Assembly: GCA_965223725.1 (NCBI GenBank)
Contig: CBDCXE010000001.1
Span: forward strand, 186,001 to 250,000
Length of the DNA: 64,000 bases
DNA from: CBDCXE01 sp965223725 [NCBI: Nitrospinota bacterium]
GTDB taxonomy: Bacteria > Nitrospinota_A > UBA7883
Reading direction: 5' to 3'
The notes beneath the pieces are model-generated. The model had not been told where the DNA came from and did no database searches. It saw only the letters and a list, made by a program, of their open reading frames with translations. Shown here in pieces: positions 1 to 8,391 of this stretch (its first letter is position 1; each line of letters starts with the position of its first letter). A program made the position numbers and the translations under genes.

Positions 1-453
1 GGCGCAACCGATGTCGGCAAGCCTGCGGGCCAGAACGGCGTCGGCGTTTATATACGGCAATACAGTGAAGCCATCTTTTATCAGAACCTGCGCCGCTTTA
101 AAGGTTTCCACCGGGTCGGGCAATAGATACCTGGGATCCGGCGTGACCTCCAGCTTTATCCAGTCCGATACGCCCGCCGCCCGCGACAGCCGGGCCAGCC
201 GCACAGCCTCATCCGCGTTGCTTGCCCCGGATGTGTTTGGCAACACCAGATATCTGGACGGGTCCACATATTTTAAAATATGATCTTCCGGGTCATCCAG
301 GTCAACCCTGCGCAGCGCAACCGTGACTATTTGTGAGCCGGAGGAGTCGATCGCCTCGGTCATTTCCACGGGCGAGCGGTATTTTCCGGTGCCCACCAGC
401 AGACGAGAGCCAAAAGACCGCCCCGCAATTACTAATGTATCGTTATCATCCAT
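1..453 (-). CDS. thiG: Thiazole synthase ThiG, C-terminus cut by window edge
   Basis: ThiG forms the thiazole phosphate of thiamine from deoxyxylulose 5-phosphate, dehydroglycine and the ThiS thiocarboxylate in the cytoplasm. The first 151 codons are visible, starting at the ATG at 453. The N-terminal block GRSFGSRLLVGTGKY, the stretch LPNTSGA and the motif DWIKLEV are typical of the family. Lys100 in DWIKLEV matches the Schiff-base lysine. The reading frame is open to the window edge, so the last 100 or so residues lie outside. It diverges from the small membrane protein gene at 554. No thiamine riboswitch is visible upstream. Confidence 0.93.
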   Translation of the reverse strand, partial: MDDNDTLVIAGRSFGSRLLVGTGKYRSPVEMTEAIDSSGSQIVTVALRRVDLDDPEDHILKYVDPSRYLVLPNTSGASNADEAVRLARLSRAAGVSDWIKLEVTPDPRYLLPDPVETFKAAQVLIKDGFTVLPYINADAVLARRLADIGCA

Positions 454-553
454 GTTATGATTTTAGCTGTTAACATTATTTTCCTAGATTAAATATATCA
501 CAGCGGCGCGGTTTTGTTGGTATTCTGAAGCGTGGAAACAAACAAAAGGTGAT

Positions 554-787
554 ATGGAAAAAACGATCGCAGGCTATAACCCGACCCTGGTGGTATTTGT
601 AGTCGGGCTGGCTTTGTTCCTGTTCCTTTCCTGGAAACCGGTGGCGGACCGGATAGAGAAGCTTTTGCCCGACTCCGACCAAAAATTCAAGGCGGTATCA
701 CTAGTCGGCTGTCTTATATATGTGATCGTCGCATTGGCAATGTCTATCGGTGTTATGCTGATGCTTTTGGGGTATGGTGGCGAATGA
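554..787 (+). CDS. Small two-helix membrane protein upstream of lipA
   Basis: This 77-residue protein has two hydrophobic stretches, about residues 10-27 and 48-73, separated by a charged loop, so it is probably a two-pass inner-membrane protein. I do not recognise the family. An AAAGGTGAT ribosome-binding sequence lies just before the ATG. The stop codon overlaps the lipA start by four bases (ATGA), so the two genes are probably translationally coupled. That coupling and the good ribosome-binding site are the main reasons to accept it as real. The opposite-strand frame over this region lacks such support. Confidence 0.72.
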   Translation: MEKTIAGYNPTLVVFVVGLALFLFLSWKPVADRIEKLLPDSDQKFKAVSLVGCLIYVIVALAMSIGVMLMLLGYGGE

Positions 788-1629
788 TAAAACCGGCCTG
801 GCTGAAAAAACCGACCCATCGTTACGGGGCCACTTCCGGCGTGAGGGGAATCATTAAGGAAGGTGGCCTCAATACTGTATGTAAGTCTGCCCGCTGTCCT
901 AATCTTGGTGAATGTTTTTCCAGCGGTGTCGCTACTTTCATGATATTGGGCGATGTCTGCTCTCGCAGTTGTGGATTTTGCGCGGTCAAACCGGGCGCGG
1001 CGAACAACCATATTGATGACACTGAAGCCAATCGGGTTGCGCTGAGCGCTTCTAGAATGGATTTGTCGCATATAGTGATCACATCAGTTACCCGGGACGA
1101 TTTAGCGGATGGGGGGGCGCGGCAGTTTTACAATACCGTTGTTAAATGCAGGGAGCTGTTGCCCGGGGCGACAATTGAAGTGCTGACCCCGGATTTCCAG
1201 GGATCGGAAAACGCAATCGACACAGTGGTTGAATCCCGCCCAACTGTGTTCAACCATAATGTGGAAACCGTGCCCTTGCTATACAAAACTGTGCGACCGG
1301 CCGGTGATTATAATCGCTCCCTTAATCTGTTGCACAGGGTGAAGTCGAAAGCCGCCCATTCATTAACGAAAAGCGGGATGATGCTTGGCCTTGGGGAAAC
1401 ATGGGGGCAGGTTGTCGATGTTATGAAAGATTTACGCGCGGTGGAATGCGACATCATCACCATAGGCCAATATTTGCAGCCAACCATGAATAACTTGCCG
1501 GTAAAGGAATATATACACCCGGATATATTTGACAAGCTGGCCGTGGAGGGTGAACGCTTGGGATTTCATAAGGTGTTTGCAGGTCCGTTTGTACGTTCTT
1601 CATACCATGCCGCTGATGCGCTGAAGTAG
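784..1629 (+). CDS. lipA: Lipoyl synthase LipA
   Basis: LipA is a radical SAM enzyme that inserts two sulfurs into protein-bound octanoyl chains to make lipoyl cofactors. At 281 aa it is a normal short bacterial LipA. The auxiliary-cluster cysteines are Cys33, Cys38 and Cys44 (CKSARCPNLGEC). The radical SAM cysteines are Cys59, Cys63 and Cys66 (CSRSCGFC). The C-terminal RSSYHA motif supplies the conserved serine ligand of the auxiliary cluster. It overlaps the preceding membrane-protein gene by four bases and ends 12 bp from the convergent cyclase gene. No lipB is seen in the window. Confidence 0.97.
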   Translation: MIKPAWLKKPTHRYGATSGVRGIIKEGGLNTVCKSARCPNLGECFSSGVATFMILGDVCSRSCGFCAVKPGAANNHIDDTEANRVALSASRMDLSHIVITSVTRDDLADGGARQFYNTVVKCRELLPGATIEVLTPDFQGSENAIDTVVESRPTVFNHNVETVPLLYKTVRPAGDYNRSLNLLHRVKSKAAHSLTKSGMMLGLGETWGQVVDVMKDLRAVECDIITIGQYLQPTMNNLPVKEYIHPDIFDKLAVEGERLGFHKVFAGPFVRSSYHAADALK

Positions 1630-1641
1630 CAGCTCTTTCAA

Positions 1642-3129
1642 TCAATTATTTTTCTTTTTAAGGAAGGAGAGAACCTTTTGCGCAAATCTTTCTGGCTTGA
1701 CGTCCGCCTCCTCAGAGATGCTGTCGTAATCGGCCAATCGCAATACGTAATGCCCAATAACGATTTCGTCACCAGGGGCCAGGTCCGTCTCAACCACTTT
1801 TGAGCCATTAACAAAGGTTCCATTATTGCTCTTCAAATCTTCCAGGCACAACTTATTATCCTTTTTATATACTTTACTGTGCAGCCGTGAAATGGTCCTG
1901 CCCGGCAGCTTGATGTCACATCCGTCGGTGCGCCCAATGAGCAATGGCTTATCTTCTATAGTATAATGAGACACTATTTTACCTTTATCCTCAACCAGCA
2001 GCTGAAGCGATTGGGCCCCTAAACTGAGCGCCATTGTATCGACCATATCTTCATTATTATCTGTAATATCGGATGGCGAGTCATCCCTGGTAATTCTTTC
2101 GAAAATAAGCCTGATTCCACCAATTATCATCTCATCCCCATCATCCAGCTCTATGACGGATAATTTTTCACCCCGGATAACTGTTCCTATATTGCTACGC
2201 AGATCCTCGGCATAAAACTTGTTTCCTTTTGTAAATATCTTAAGGTGCCTCCTGGACACATATGCGTCCGGTAGTGATACTTGCGATTTGGATGAGCGGC
2301 CAACAATCACATCATCTGCGCCCAATGTGTAATATGTGGGGGGCTCGTTAGCCCTTTGGACCTTCAGCCTTGCAAGCAGTAGATTACGCTGTACACCAGA
2401 TTCTGTTTTAGCCGCGGCGGTACTTAGGTTGGTTGAAATCGCGCCTGAGATAGTTGTGATCCTGTTTTTGCCTTTGGAATCGGTGGGCGCCAATTTGTAT
2501 AGCTCCACTTCATCCGGATCCCAAACCAGCTTATAAATGTTTTGCGGTTTGTCCTTACCCCTCAGCTTTGCTTGTGTCACATACACGACATACAGGTCTT
2601 CCAGACTTTTCACAAGCTCATATGTTTCGTTTGATAAGAGGATTTCCATCGGCTTGGCCAATGTTTCGAACCTTTGGGCGACATTTACCACATCACCAAA
2701 CACATCGTTCTTTTCAACAATGCCTTTGCCAGTGTTCAATCCACACCTAATCAACAACGGAGGGTCATGTAGCTTGTTATGTTCGCTAAATTTTAACTGG
2801 ATCTCCTCCGCCGCCTTGACCGCATCGACCGCATTGTTAAAATAAGACATGGTCCCATCGCCCATGGTCTTCACCAGCACACCACTGAATGCTTCTATGA
2901 TGGGAAATACAATATTGTTATGATCCTGGATCATGGAACGCATGGCAAGATCACCCAGCTCTGCGCTCAGCCGGGTGGAGCCGGAAAGGTCGGTGAACAT
3001 CACCGTAATTTCCTTTGTAAACTTTTTCTTTATGAGCGATTCTAGTTTCTGCTTTTGGCCAAGCAGATCTTCGATGTCTACATCGGAGTTGTCTGATTTT
3101 TTCAAAAGTAAACTACTATCTTTGTTCAT
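1642..3129 (-). CDS. Class III adenylate cyclase with two FHA domains
   Basis: This 495-aa cytosolic protein has an N-terminal class III cyclase domain (about residues 38-190) followed by two FHA domains (about 263-345 and 375-465). The cyclase keeps the metal-binding aspartates (Asp47 in FTDLSGST, Asp91 in GDG). It also has Lys87 and Asp146, the pair that normally selects ATP, and Asn149/Arg153 (NVAQR). It should therefore be active and make cAMP. Both FHA domains keep the GR...S.RH core, and the second also has SNNGTFVNG, which supports phosphothreonine binding. The two Hanks-type kinases in this window are possible partners, but that is inference. No membrane segment is visible. Confidence 0.9.
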   Translation of the reverse strand: MNKDSSLLLKKSDNSDVDIEDLLGQKQKLESLIKKKFTKEITVMFTDLSGSTRLSAELGDLAMRSMIQDHNNIVFPIIEAFSGVLVKTMGDGTMSYFNNAVDAVKAAEEIQLKFSEHNKLHDPPLLIRCGLNTGKGIVEKNDVFGDVVNVAQRFETLAKPMEILLSNETYELVKSLEDLYVVYVTQAKLRGKDKPQNIYKLVWDPDEVELYKLAPTDSKGKNRITTISGAISTNLSTAAAKTESGVQRNLLLARLKVQRANEPPTYYTLGADDVIVGRSSKSQVSLPDAYVSRRHLKIFTKGNKFYAEDLRSNIGTVIRGEKLSVIELDDGDEMIIGGIRLIFERITRDDSPSDITDNNEDMVDTMALSLGAQSLQLLVEDKGKIVSHYTIEDKPLLIGRTDGCDIKLPGRTISRLHSKVYKKDNKLCLEDLKSNNGTFVNGSKVVETDLAPGDEIVIGHYVLRLADYDSISEEADVKPERFAQKVLSFLKKKNN

Positions 3130-3517
3130 CTTCCCAAAATCGTTTTATAAACAAAATATAGTTTAATGCCAATCTTAATATATGACACAAAATTCAGTCT
3201 TGATTTTCTGTCCTATACCCCCCCCCTGTTTCACACGCATATTCCTGATTGTTAATGATAACATAAAAAAGAGCTTTGATGTTATTAAAAAGACTTGTCA
3301 TACAGCTTGCAGTTCATATATTTATATCTCCATAGTATAGTGTAACTTGACTTATTCAAGTGAGGTGTCCTGTCGTATGAAATAGCCTGTCGATGGTTTA
3401 GGTTTAGACATACCAGGTTGAAAAAACTATCGGATAGCAAAGAATTATCAAAGGTTTACAATTAAAATATACGCAAAGACATGTTACATTAAATTGTTTG
3501 CAAAGTAAAATTAATAA
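3130..3517. other. Divergent intergenic region with a short inverted repeat
   Basis: This 388-bp AT-rich gap lies between two divergently transcribed genes and should hold both promoters. I see no credible small gene in it. A run of eight C residues lies near 3220. A perfect inverted repeat, ACTTGA-N5-TCAAGT, lies at 3345-3361, with a TTGACT hexamer inside it. No well-spaced -10 box follows that hexamer, so I do not call a promoter. Confidence 0.5.
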
Positions 3518-5056
3518 ATGTTTACCAAAAGTTATCTTGAAATAACGAGTCAGTTCCTGCCGGCAATAGCGAGGGAGGGCGATCCGTCGGTTAAGCAACG
3601 CCCTGTGCGTATCCAGGAAAGTGTGGCGCATGCCCTATGGCTGGAGCAACCATGGGCGCCCCATCATATGCAAGATGTCAAAGGTAATCGTATAGAGATC
3701 GTTTCGCCTGGATGGATGAGTGGTGGGCCAGGGCCCGATTTTAAAGGAGCCTTGTACAAATATAATGGTAATGATGTCGAGAAAGGTGATGTCGAGATAC
3801 ATGTAAGATCGTCCGATTGGATTCGCCATAAACATCATAAGGATCCGGCCTACAACCAAACAAAAATTCATGTCGTACTATATTGTGACAGCGTAACCGA
3901 CCCAAGAATGACCCAGGCTGGCGAAGCGCTCATCGAAGTGGAGCTGGGTTCAATTTACTCTTCCTTCCTGGATAAACTGCGCAGTGAATCGGGTCTGGCG
4001 CCAGACAAGACCGGCTTGAATAAGGTCACGGGTAAATGCAACAAGAGCTTTGAACTGATCGGTCTGGACAAAACCTCAGGACTGATATGCGCGGCGGGTG
4101 AAGGCAGAATAGAATTAAAATCAGTAAATTTTTCCAATGGTATGGCGCAATCTTCCAACGAAGATATTTTGTATCAAGGCCTGGTGGAAGCGTTAGGTTA
4201 TACCGTGTATAAAGCCCAGTTCAAACATCTGGCGCAATCTGCCCCGCTCGGACGATTGCGGCCAGCCCTGCTGAATATTGGACGTAATCACAGACCAATG
4301 GTTTTGGAGTCTATTTTGCTCGGCGTCGCCGGGCTGATACCGGGCAATCTGTCTCAGGCAAAACCGGGTGACAAAGAGTCCGCCGAATACCTGACGCAGA
4401 TCCGCGAAGTGTGGAGCGATTATTCAAGTAAGTTCCAGCTAGAGCCAATATTTACACCAGATCAATGGCCTCTCAAGGGTACACGGCCCGCCAACTATCC
4501 TTATGGCAGGCTCGCCGGACTGGCGCAATTCCTGGCGTTTCACATAGACTCGGAGTTGGAGGTCCTGTTCGCACGATATATTTCTGATTTTCCGACAGAA
4601 GCCACTTTAAAAGAACGGCAAGAGTGGCTAAACAAAGTGGCTATGTTTTTCAATTCATCGAAAGCAAACTACTGGAACCACCATTACCTTCCAGGCGGCG
4701 CTAAACTTAAAAACGCAAGAAAACTGGTCAGCTCGGACCGGGTCGCTCTATTGATAATCAACATCCTGATACCATACTATCTGGCATTGGCGAAAAAGCG
4801 GGATGATAAGGAGGCGCAAAAACGTTTAAGAAAACTTTTTTACACCATTCCGGCGCCAGCGCCCAACTCTATAGTAAAGTTTATGGAGCAGATGACGCTC
4901 AAGGGACAGGGATCGCTGCCAAGGGGGTTTAAAACAGCAGTCACCCAGCAAGGGTTGATCCAGATTTATAATGATTTTTGTATGGCCAGCCCAGACGGTT
5001 GCCACTCCTGCAGATTCGCTACTTATCTGGAAAGGCTAGCCAAACTGGATAATTGA
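3518..5056 (+). CDS. DUF2851 family protein
   Basis: This 512-aa protein matches the DUF2851 family, known mainly from Bacteroidetes and some other phyla; its function is unknown. The recognisable N-terminal features are ALWLEQPW, the GWMSGGPGPDF stretch, GDVEIHVRSSDW and HHKDPAYNQTKIHVVLY. These conserved charged and His residues look catalytic, but no reaction has been assigned. There is no signal peptide or membrane helix, so it is probably cytoplasmic. A cysteine cluster (DGCHSC) lies near the C-terminus. The EEP-family gene follows closely and may be co-transcribed. Confidence 0.82.
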   Translation: MFTKSYLEITSQFLPAIAREGDPSVKQRPVRIQESVAHALWLEQPWAPHHMQDVKGNRIEIVSPGWMSGGPGPDFKGALYKYNGNDVEKGDVEIHVRSSDWIRHKHHKDPAYNQTKIHVVLYCDSVTDPRMTQAGEALIEVELGSIYSSFLDKLRSESGLAPDKTGLNKVTGKCNKSFELIGLDKTSGLICAAGEGRIELKSVNFSNGMAQSSNEDILYQGLVEALGYTVYKAQFKHLAQSAPLGRLRPALLNIGRNHRPMVLESILLGVAGLIPGNLSQAKPGDKESAEYLTQIREVWSDYSSKFQLEPIFTPDQWPLKGTRPANYPYGRLAGLAQFLAFHIDSELEVLFARYISDFPTEATLKERQEWLNKVAMFFNSSKANYWNHHYLPGGAKLKNARKLVSSDRVALLIINILIPYYLALAKKRDDKEAQKRLRKLFYTIPAPAPNSIVKFMEQMTLKGQGSLPRGFKTAVTQQGLIQIYNDFCMASPDGCHSCRFATYLERLAKLDN

Positions 5057-5078
5057 TTTGAATAAAGTGATATTGGAT

Positions 5079-6005
5079 ATGAAATACAAAGTTTTATTTA
5101 TACTGTTAACAAGCGTTCTGCTTCCGCCCTTATCGGCGCAAGCTGGTTCCGGAATCACCGTCGCGTCCTGGAACGTCAACCACCTGGGCGCCGTGGCGGG
5201 GGTCTCCATTCGGCCCGGCACGCCGGTCCGGACAGAACGGGATTACTCCATCCTCGCCTCCTACCGCAAGCAGCTGAACGCCGATATCATCGCCTTGCAG
5301 GAGATGGGCAGCCCGCAGGCGGCGGCGCGCATTTTCCCGGAGGATGAATATACGATTATCTTTTCATCCCGATATAACGAGCCGGTCGGCGCCGGCAGAA
5401 CCAAGGGAGATATATATACAGCGCTGGCCATACGCAAGCCGATTAAAGTCATCAAACGGGAAGACCTGAAAACGTTGCAAAGCGAAGTGGAGCGGGACGG
5501 ACCGAAGCGGTGGACACGGCGCGGTGTTGGCGCATTGCTGGAGGTGGATGGGAAAAAATTCTGGGCGCTGGCGGTTCATCTGAAATCAGGTTGCCACAAA
5601 CAAAGCCTGAACAAACCGAAGGACACAAGTTGCAAGATCCTCTCCAGCCAACGAATCCCGCTGGAGAAATGGACCGACCGCAGGTTCAACGAAGGAATTC
5701 CGTTTATGATATTGGGCGACTTCAACCGGGTTTTCGATAAGCACGAGCCGGATGACCACCTGTGGAATTATATGGATGATGGCGACCCGGCCGGGCTGGA
5801 GCTAAAGCGGTTGCCGTATAAAAAAAGGACCGGCTGCCCCGGCAATGAAGGACGTCATCCCATCGATTTTCTGGTCTTTGATAAACGCGCATGGAAATTT
5901 GTAAAGAAAACAAGCTTTCGTGAAATCCGATACTCCCCTGCCCATGCGGCGCTGGGCGAGCGATTGTCGGACCATTGCCCCATCAGCGTCCGCCTGACCT
6001 GGTGA
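5079..6005 (+). CDS. Secreted endonuclease/exonuclease/phosphatase family protein
   Basis: This protein belongs to the EEP superfamily of metal-dependent phosphoesterases (DNase I-like). The motifs are VASWNVNHL with the metal-proximal Asn, IALQEM with the metal Glu, ILGDFNR, and a C-terminal LSDHCPI with the catalytic His. The N-terminus from the ATG at 5079 is a clean signal peptide ending near LSAQA, so it is probably periplasmic or secreted. The frame also has a TTG at 5058, but that would put a charged extension before the signal peptide, so I prefer 5079. Its substrate (DNA, RNA or lipid phosphate) cannot be told from sequence. Confidence 0.85.
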   Translation: MKYKVLFILLTSVLLPPLSAQAGSGITVASWNVNHLGAVAGVSIRPGTPVRTERDYSILASYRKQLNADIIALQEMGSPQAAARIFPEDEYTIIFSSRYNEPVGAGRTKGDIYTALAIRKPIKVIKREDLKTLQSEVERDGPKRWTRRGVGALLEVDGKKFWALAVHLKSGCHKQSLNKPKDTSCKILSSQRIPLEKWTDRRFNEGIPFMILGDFNRVFDKHEPDDHLWNYMDDGDPAGLELKRLPYKKRTGCPGNEGRHPIDFLVFDKRAWKFVKKTSFREIRYSPAHAALGERLSDHCPISVRLTW

Positions 6006-6021
6006 CAATTCTGACCATAGC

Positions 6022-6768
6022 TTATGAATAATCCACACTCATAAGGCATAATCCGTCCGGCGGCGCGCACGGGCCGGCTTTTGTTCTGTCGCACGCTTCC
6101 AGTATGGTCACTATATCTTCCGGCGCTATTTTGCCCAGCCCAACCTCCAGCAGCGTTCCTACGATATTTCTGACCATCTGCTTCAGGAACGACCGAGCCG
6201 TAAAAACGAAGAGTATATAATCGGCATCACGTTCGATGGTCAGCCGGTCGAGATTGCGAACCGTGCTTTTCCTTTTGCAGCCAGAGGAGCGGAACGAAGC
6301 GAAATCGTGTTCGCCCACCAGCAGCTTGCCCGCCGACCGCATCGCCTCGATATCCAGCGGTTTTCTGATGTGCCACACTCTGCCATGATCGAAAGCGGAA
6401 GGTCGCTCACGGTTGAGTATCGTGTAGTGATAGGTCTTCTCCTTTGCGGAGAACCGGGCGCTCCAGTCGTCCGCCACGGTGGTTACGTTTGTAACAACAA
6501 TATCGTTGGGCAATATGGAATTCAAACCGCGGGCGAGCTCTTCATCGCTCATACTTGTGGTCACATCCGCATGGGTCGGCTGATACAGGGCATGCACCCC
6601 GGCGTCTGTCCGGCCGGCGGCGGTCAACCGGGAGTGCTCACTGGTCAGCTTGTCCAGCGCTCCCTCCACCACCTGTTGGATAGTCAGCGCGTTCTCCTGC
6701 CACTGCAGTCCGGCGTATCTGGTCCCGATATATTCCAGGTCGATCCGCACCCGGCGTTTGTTCTTCAC
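6022..6768 (-). CDS. truA: tRNA pseudouridine(38-40) synthase TruA
   Basis: TruA isomerises uridines 38-40 in the anticodon arm of many tRNAs. The 248-aa protein has the family length. It carries the catalytic motif GRTDAGVHA with Asp55, the N-terminal block DLEYIGTRYAGLQWQ, and the FLKQMVRNIVGTL motif in the C-terminal half. Its 3' end faces the EEP gene with a 16-bp gap. A tRNA-Leu gene lies just upstream on the same strand, about 28 bp from the start codon, so the two may share a transcript. Confidence 0.97.
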   Translation of the reverse strand: MKNKRRVRIDLEYIGTRYAGLQWQENALTIQQVVEGALDKLTSEHSRLTAAGRTDAGVHALYQPTHADVTTSMSDEELARGLNSILPNDIVVTNVTTVADDWSARFSAKEKTYHYTILNRERPSAFDHGRVWHIRKPLDIEAMRSAGKLLVGEHDFASFRSSGCKRKSTVRNLDRLTIERDADYILFVFTARSFLKQMVRNIVGTLLEVGLGKIAPEDIVTILEACDRTKAGPCAPPDGLCLMSVDYS

Positions 6769-6795
6769 TTGCTTTATGTTCTGAAGTTTAAGTTA

Positions 6796-6881
6796 TGGTG
6801 CCCTGGCCCGGAGTCGAACCGGGACGGATGTAATCCACTACCCCCTCAAGATAGCGTGTCTACCAATTCCACCACCAGGGC
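6796..6881 (-). tRNA. tRNA-Leu (anticodon GAG)
   Basis: Read on the minus strand, this 86-nt sequence folds as a class II tRNA. The 7-bp acceptor stem GCCCTGG pairs with CCAGGGC, a leucine-type D arm follows, and the variable arm is long. The T arm is CCCGG-TTCGACT-CCGGG, and the 3' CCA is encoded. The anticodon loop TTGAGGG gives anticodon GAG, at 6845-6847 on the plus strand, which reads CUC and CUU. Confidence 0.96.
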
Positions 6882-7068
6882 GCATTGCCTGAAATCAAAT
6901 AATGAACCATTATTATAGGGATACAGATGATTAAGTCTATGAAAAACATTTTGCCAATCTTTTCAACCAAATCAAACGGAAACGGCGACATGCGGAAATT
7001 TATTCAGATTGTTTTTACCCCGTTTGGGCATTAAAATATATGTAAAGTAAATAACAGACGCAGCTGAT

Positions 7069-8061
7069 ATGAGCGAAAATATATTGAAGGATGGACAAGG
7101 CCGAACTATCGAATACCTCAGGGTATCGGTAACAGACAGGTGCAACCTGAAATGCACCTACTGCATGCCGCCGGGCGGGGCCGACGTATCGGAAAACTGC
7201 GACATGATGCGCCTGCGGGATCTACACAGACTGATAGAAGTTTTCGCCGACCTGGGTGTGCGCAAGGTGCGCCTTACAGGCGGCGAGCCGCTGCTGCGCC
7301 GTGGATTCATCAACTTCGTTCATGGTGTGAACGAAATCGAAGGGATAGAGCAGATCGCCCTGACCACCAACGGCATCCTCCTGAAAAAAATGGCGGGTGA
7401 CCTGATCCGCGCCGGGGTGGATAGGGTGAACATCAGTCTGGACACATTGCAGCCGGAGCGGTTCAAGAAAATTACTGGCTATGACAGCCTGGATAGTGTG
7501 ATGGAGGGAATAGAGGCCGCAATAGAAAACGGATTCAAGTCTGTCAAAGTCAACCAGGTGGTGATGGCCGGGGTGAACGATGACGAGATCGAGGATTTCG
7601 CCCGACTATCCATGACCATGCCGATACAGATACGGTTTATCGAGTTTATGCCTGCCACCCCGGAGGTCTGGAACAACAAGCAGATGCTATCCATGACCGA
7701 GGTGGAGAACCGAATTAAAAAAATGGGTGATCTGATCCCGTGCGAAAAGGCCCAGTGGGGCGGCCCGGCCAAGATTTACAGGCTGGAGGGCGCCTTGGGC
7801 GAGGTCGGATTCATCTCGGCTGTGTCGAACCATTTTTGTGATGATTGTAATCGTTTGCGGATCACATCCACCGGCGCATTGTTGACATGCCTGTTCGGTG
7901 AAAGCGCGCTGGACCTGAAAGCTTTGCTGCAGGATGGCAGCTCAACGGATCATATCAAGAACGTAATAATGGAAGCCTTGAAAAACAAGAACGCCGTCCG
8001 GGAAATGGTCATCGATCCAAACGACAAAAAACTGTTCACCATGTCTTGTGTCGGCGGCTAG
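7069..8061 (+). CDS. moaA: GTP 3',8-cyclase MoaA
   Basis: MoaA is the radical SAM enzyme that starts molybdenum cofactor synthesis by converting GTP to 3',8-cyclo-GTP. At 330 aa it has the family length. Cys25, Cys29 and Cys32 (CNLKCTYC) bind the SAM cluster. The C-terminal FCDDCNRLRIT plus the cysteine in LLTCLF bind the second cluster. The protein ends in Gly-Gly, the conserved tail needed for GTP binding. A small PCP-reductase-like gene begins 5 bp after the stop, so the two are probably co-transcribed. No moaC, moaE or mog gene is in the window, and no Moco riboswitch is visible upstream. Confidence 0.97.
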   Translation: MSENILKDGQGRTIEYLRVSVTDRCNLKCTYCMPPGGADVSENCDMMRLRDLHRLIEVFADLGVRKVRLTGGEPLLRRGFINFVHGVNEIEGIEQIALTTNGILLKKMAGDLIRAGVDRVNISLDTLQPERFKKITGYDSLDSVMEGIEAAIENGFKSVKVNQVVMAGVNDDEIEDFARLSMTMPIQIRFIEFMPATPEVWNNKQMLSMTEVENRIKKMGDLIPCEKAQWGGPAKIYRLEGALGEVGFISAVSNHFCDDCNRLRITSTGALLTCLFGESALDLKALLQDGSSTDHIKNVIMEALKNKNAVREMVIDPNDKKLFTMSCVGG

Positions 8062-8066
8062 GCAGC

Positions 8067-8237
8067 ATGAACGAGCAGATGGAATGGACCGACGAGGCGA
8101 AGGAAGCGCTGGAAAAGGTCCCCGGTTTTGTGCGGGATGTGGCCAAACAGATGATCGAGGATTTCGGCCGGGACGAGGGCGCCACCGAAATTGATAAAGA
8201 GCTGATGAAGCGGGCCCGCGCCAAATTCGGGATGTAA
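8067..8237 (+). CDS. Small PCP-reductase (PCP_red) domain protein
   Basis: This 56-aa protein resembles the short PCP_red helical domain found at the C-terminus of light-independent protochlorophyllide reductase BchB. The same domain occurs as a stand-alone protein in many non-photosynthetic bacteria. The pattern WTDEAKEALEKVPGFVRDVA followed by a second charged helix is what I match. Starts at 8067 or 8079 (MEWT) are both possible; a TTG further upstream would run back into moaA. It follows moaA by 5 bp. The role of stand-alone copies is unknown. A link to cofactor or Fe-S chemistry is inference from context. Confidence 0.75.
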   Translation: MNEQMEWTDEAKEALEKVPGFVRDVAKQMIEDFGRDEGATEIDKELMKRARAKFGM

Positions 8238-8288
8238 TCCGGGCTGCACAACGGCGCCAGCGCATGGAGCCGCCCCCCCATGCAAACG

Positions 8289-8321
8289 AAAAAAAAAAGG
8301 GGGCCAGCGTCCTGACCCCCC
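8289..8321 (-). terminator. Rho-independent terminator (copy A) after the lipoprotein gene
   Basis: On the minus strand, GGGGGTCAG and CTGGCCCCC form a nine-pair stem (one G-U) around a GACG loop, followed by a run of ten T residues. It is a duplicate of the terminator at 9377-9406 and would end transcription of the lipoprotein gene at 8389-9297. Confidence 0.85.
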
Positions 8322-8391
8322 ATTTGATTTAAATCAATATCAGGCGGAAAAAGATTTGCCGCAACCACACCCGCCGGTGGCCTGCGGATTA
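8291..8391. repeat. Direct repeat copy A: duplicated 3' end of the IscA-type gene
   Basis: About 100 bp here are nearly identical to 9377-9476; I count only about three differences, one of them a one-base indel in a C run. The segment comprises a poly-A tract, a G/C hairpin, a spacer and the last 16 codons of the IscA-type gene, including its CGCGKSF metal motif. The repeat ends exactly at the stop codon of the lipoprotein gene (8389-8391). Confidence 0.93.
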
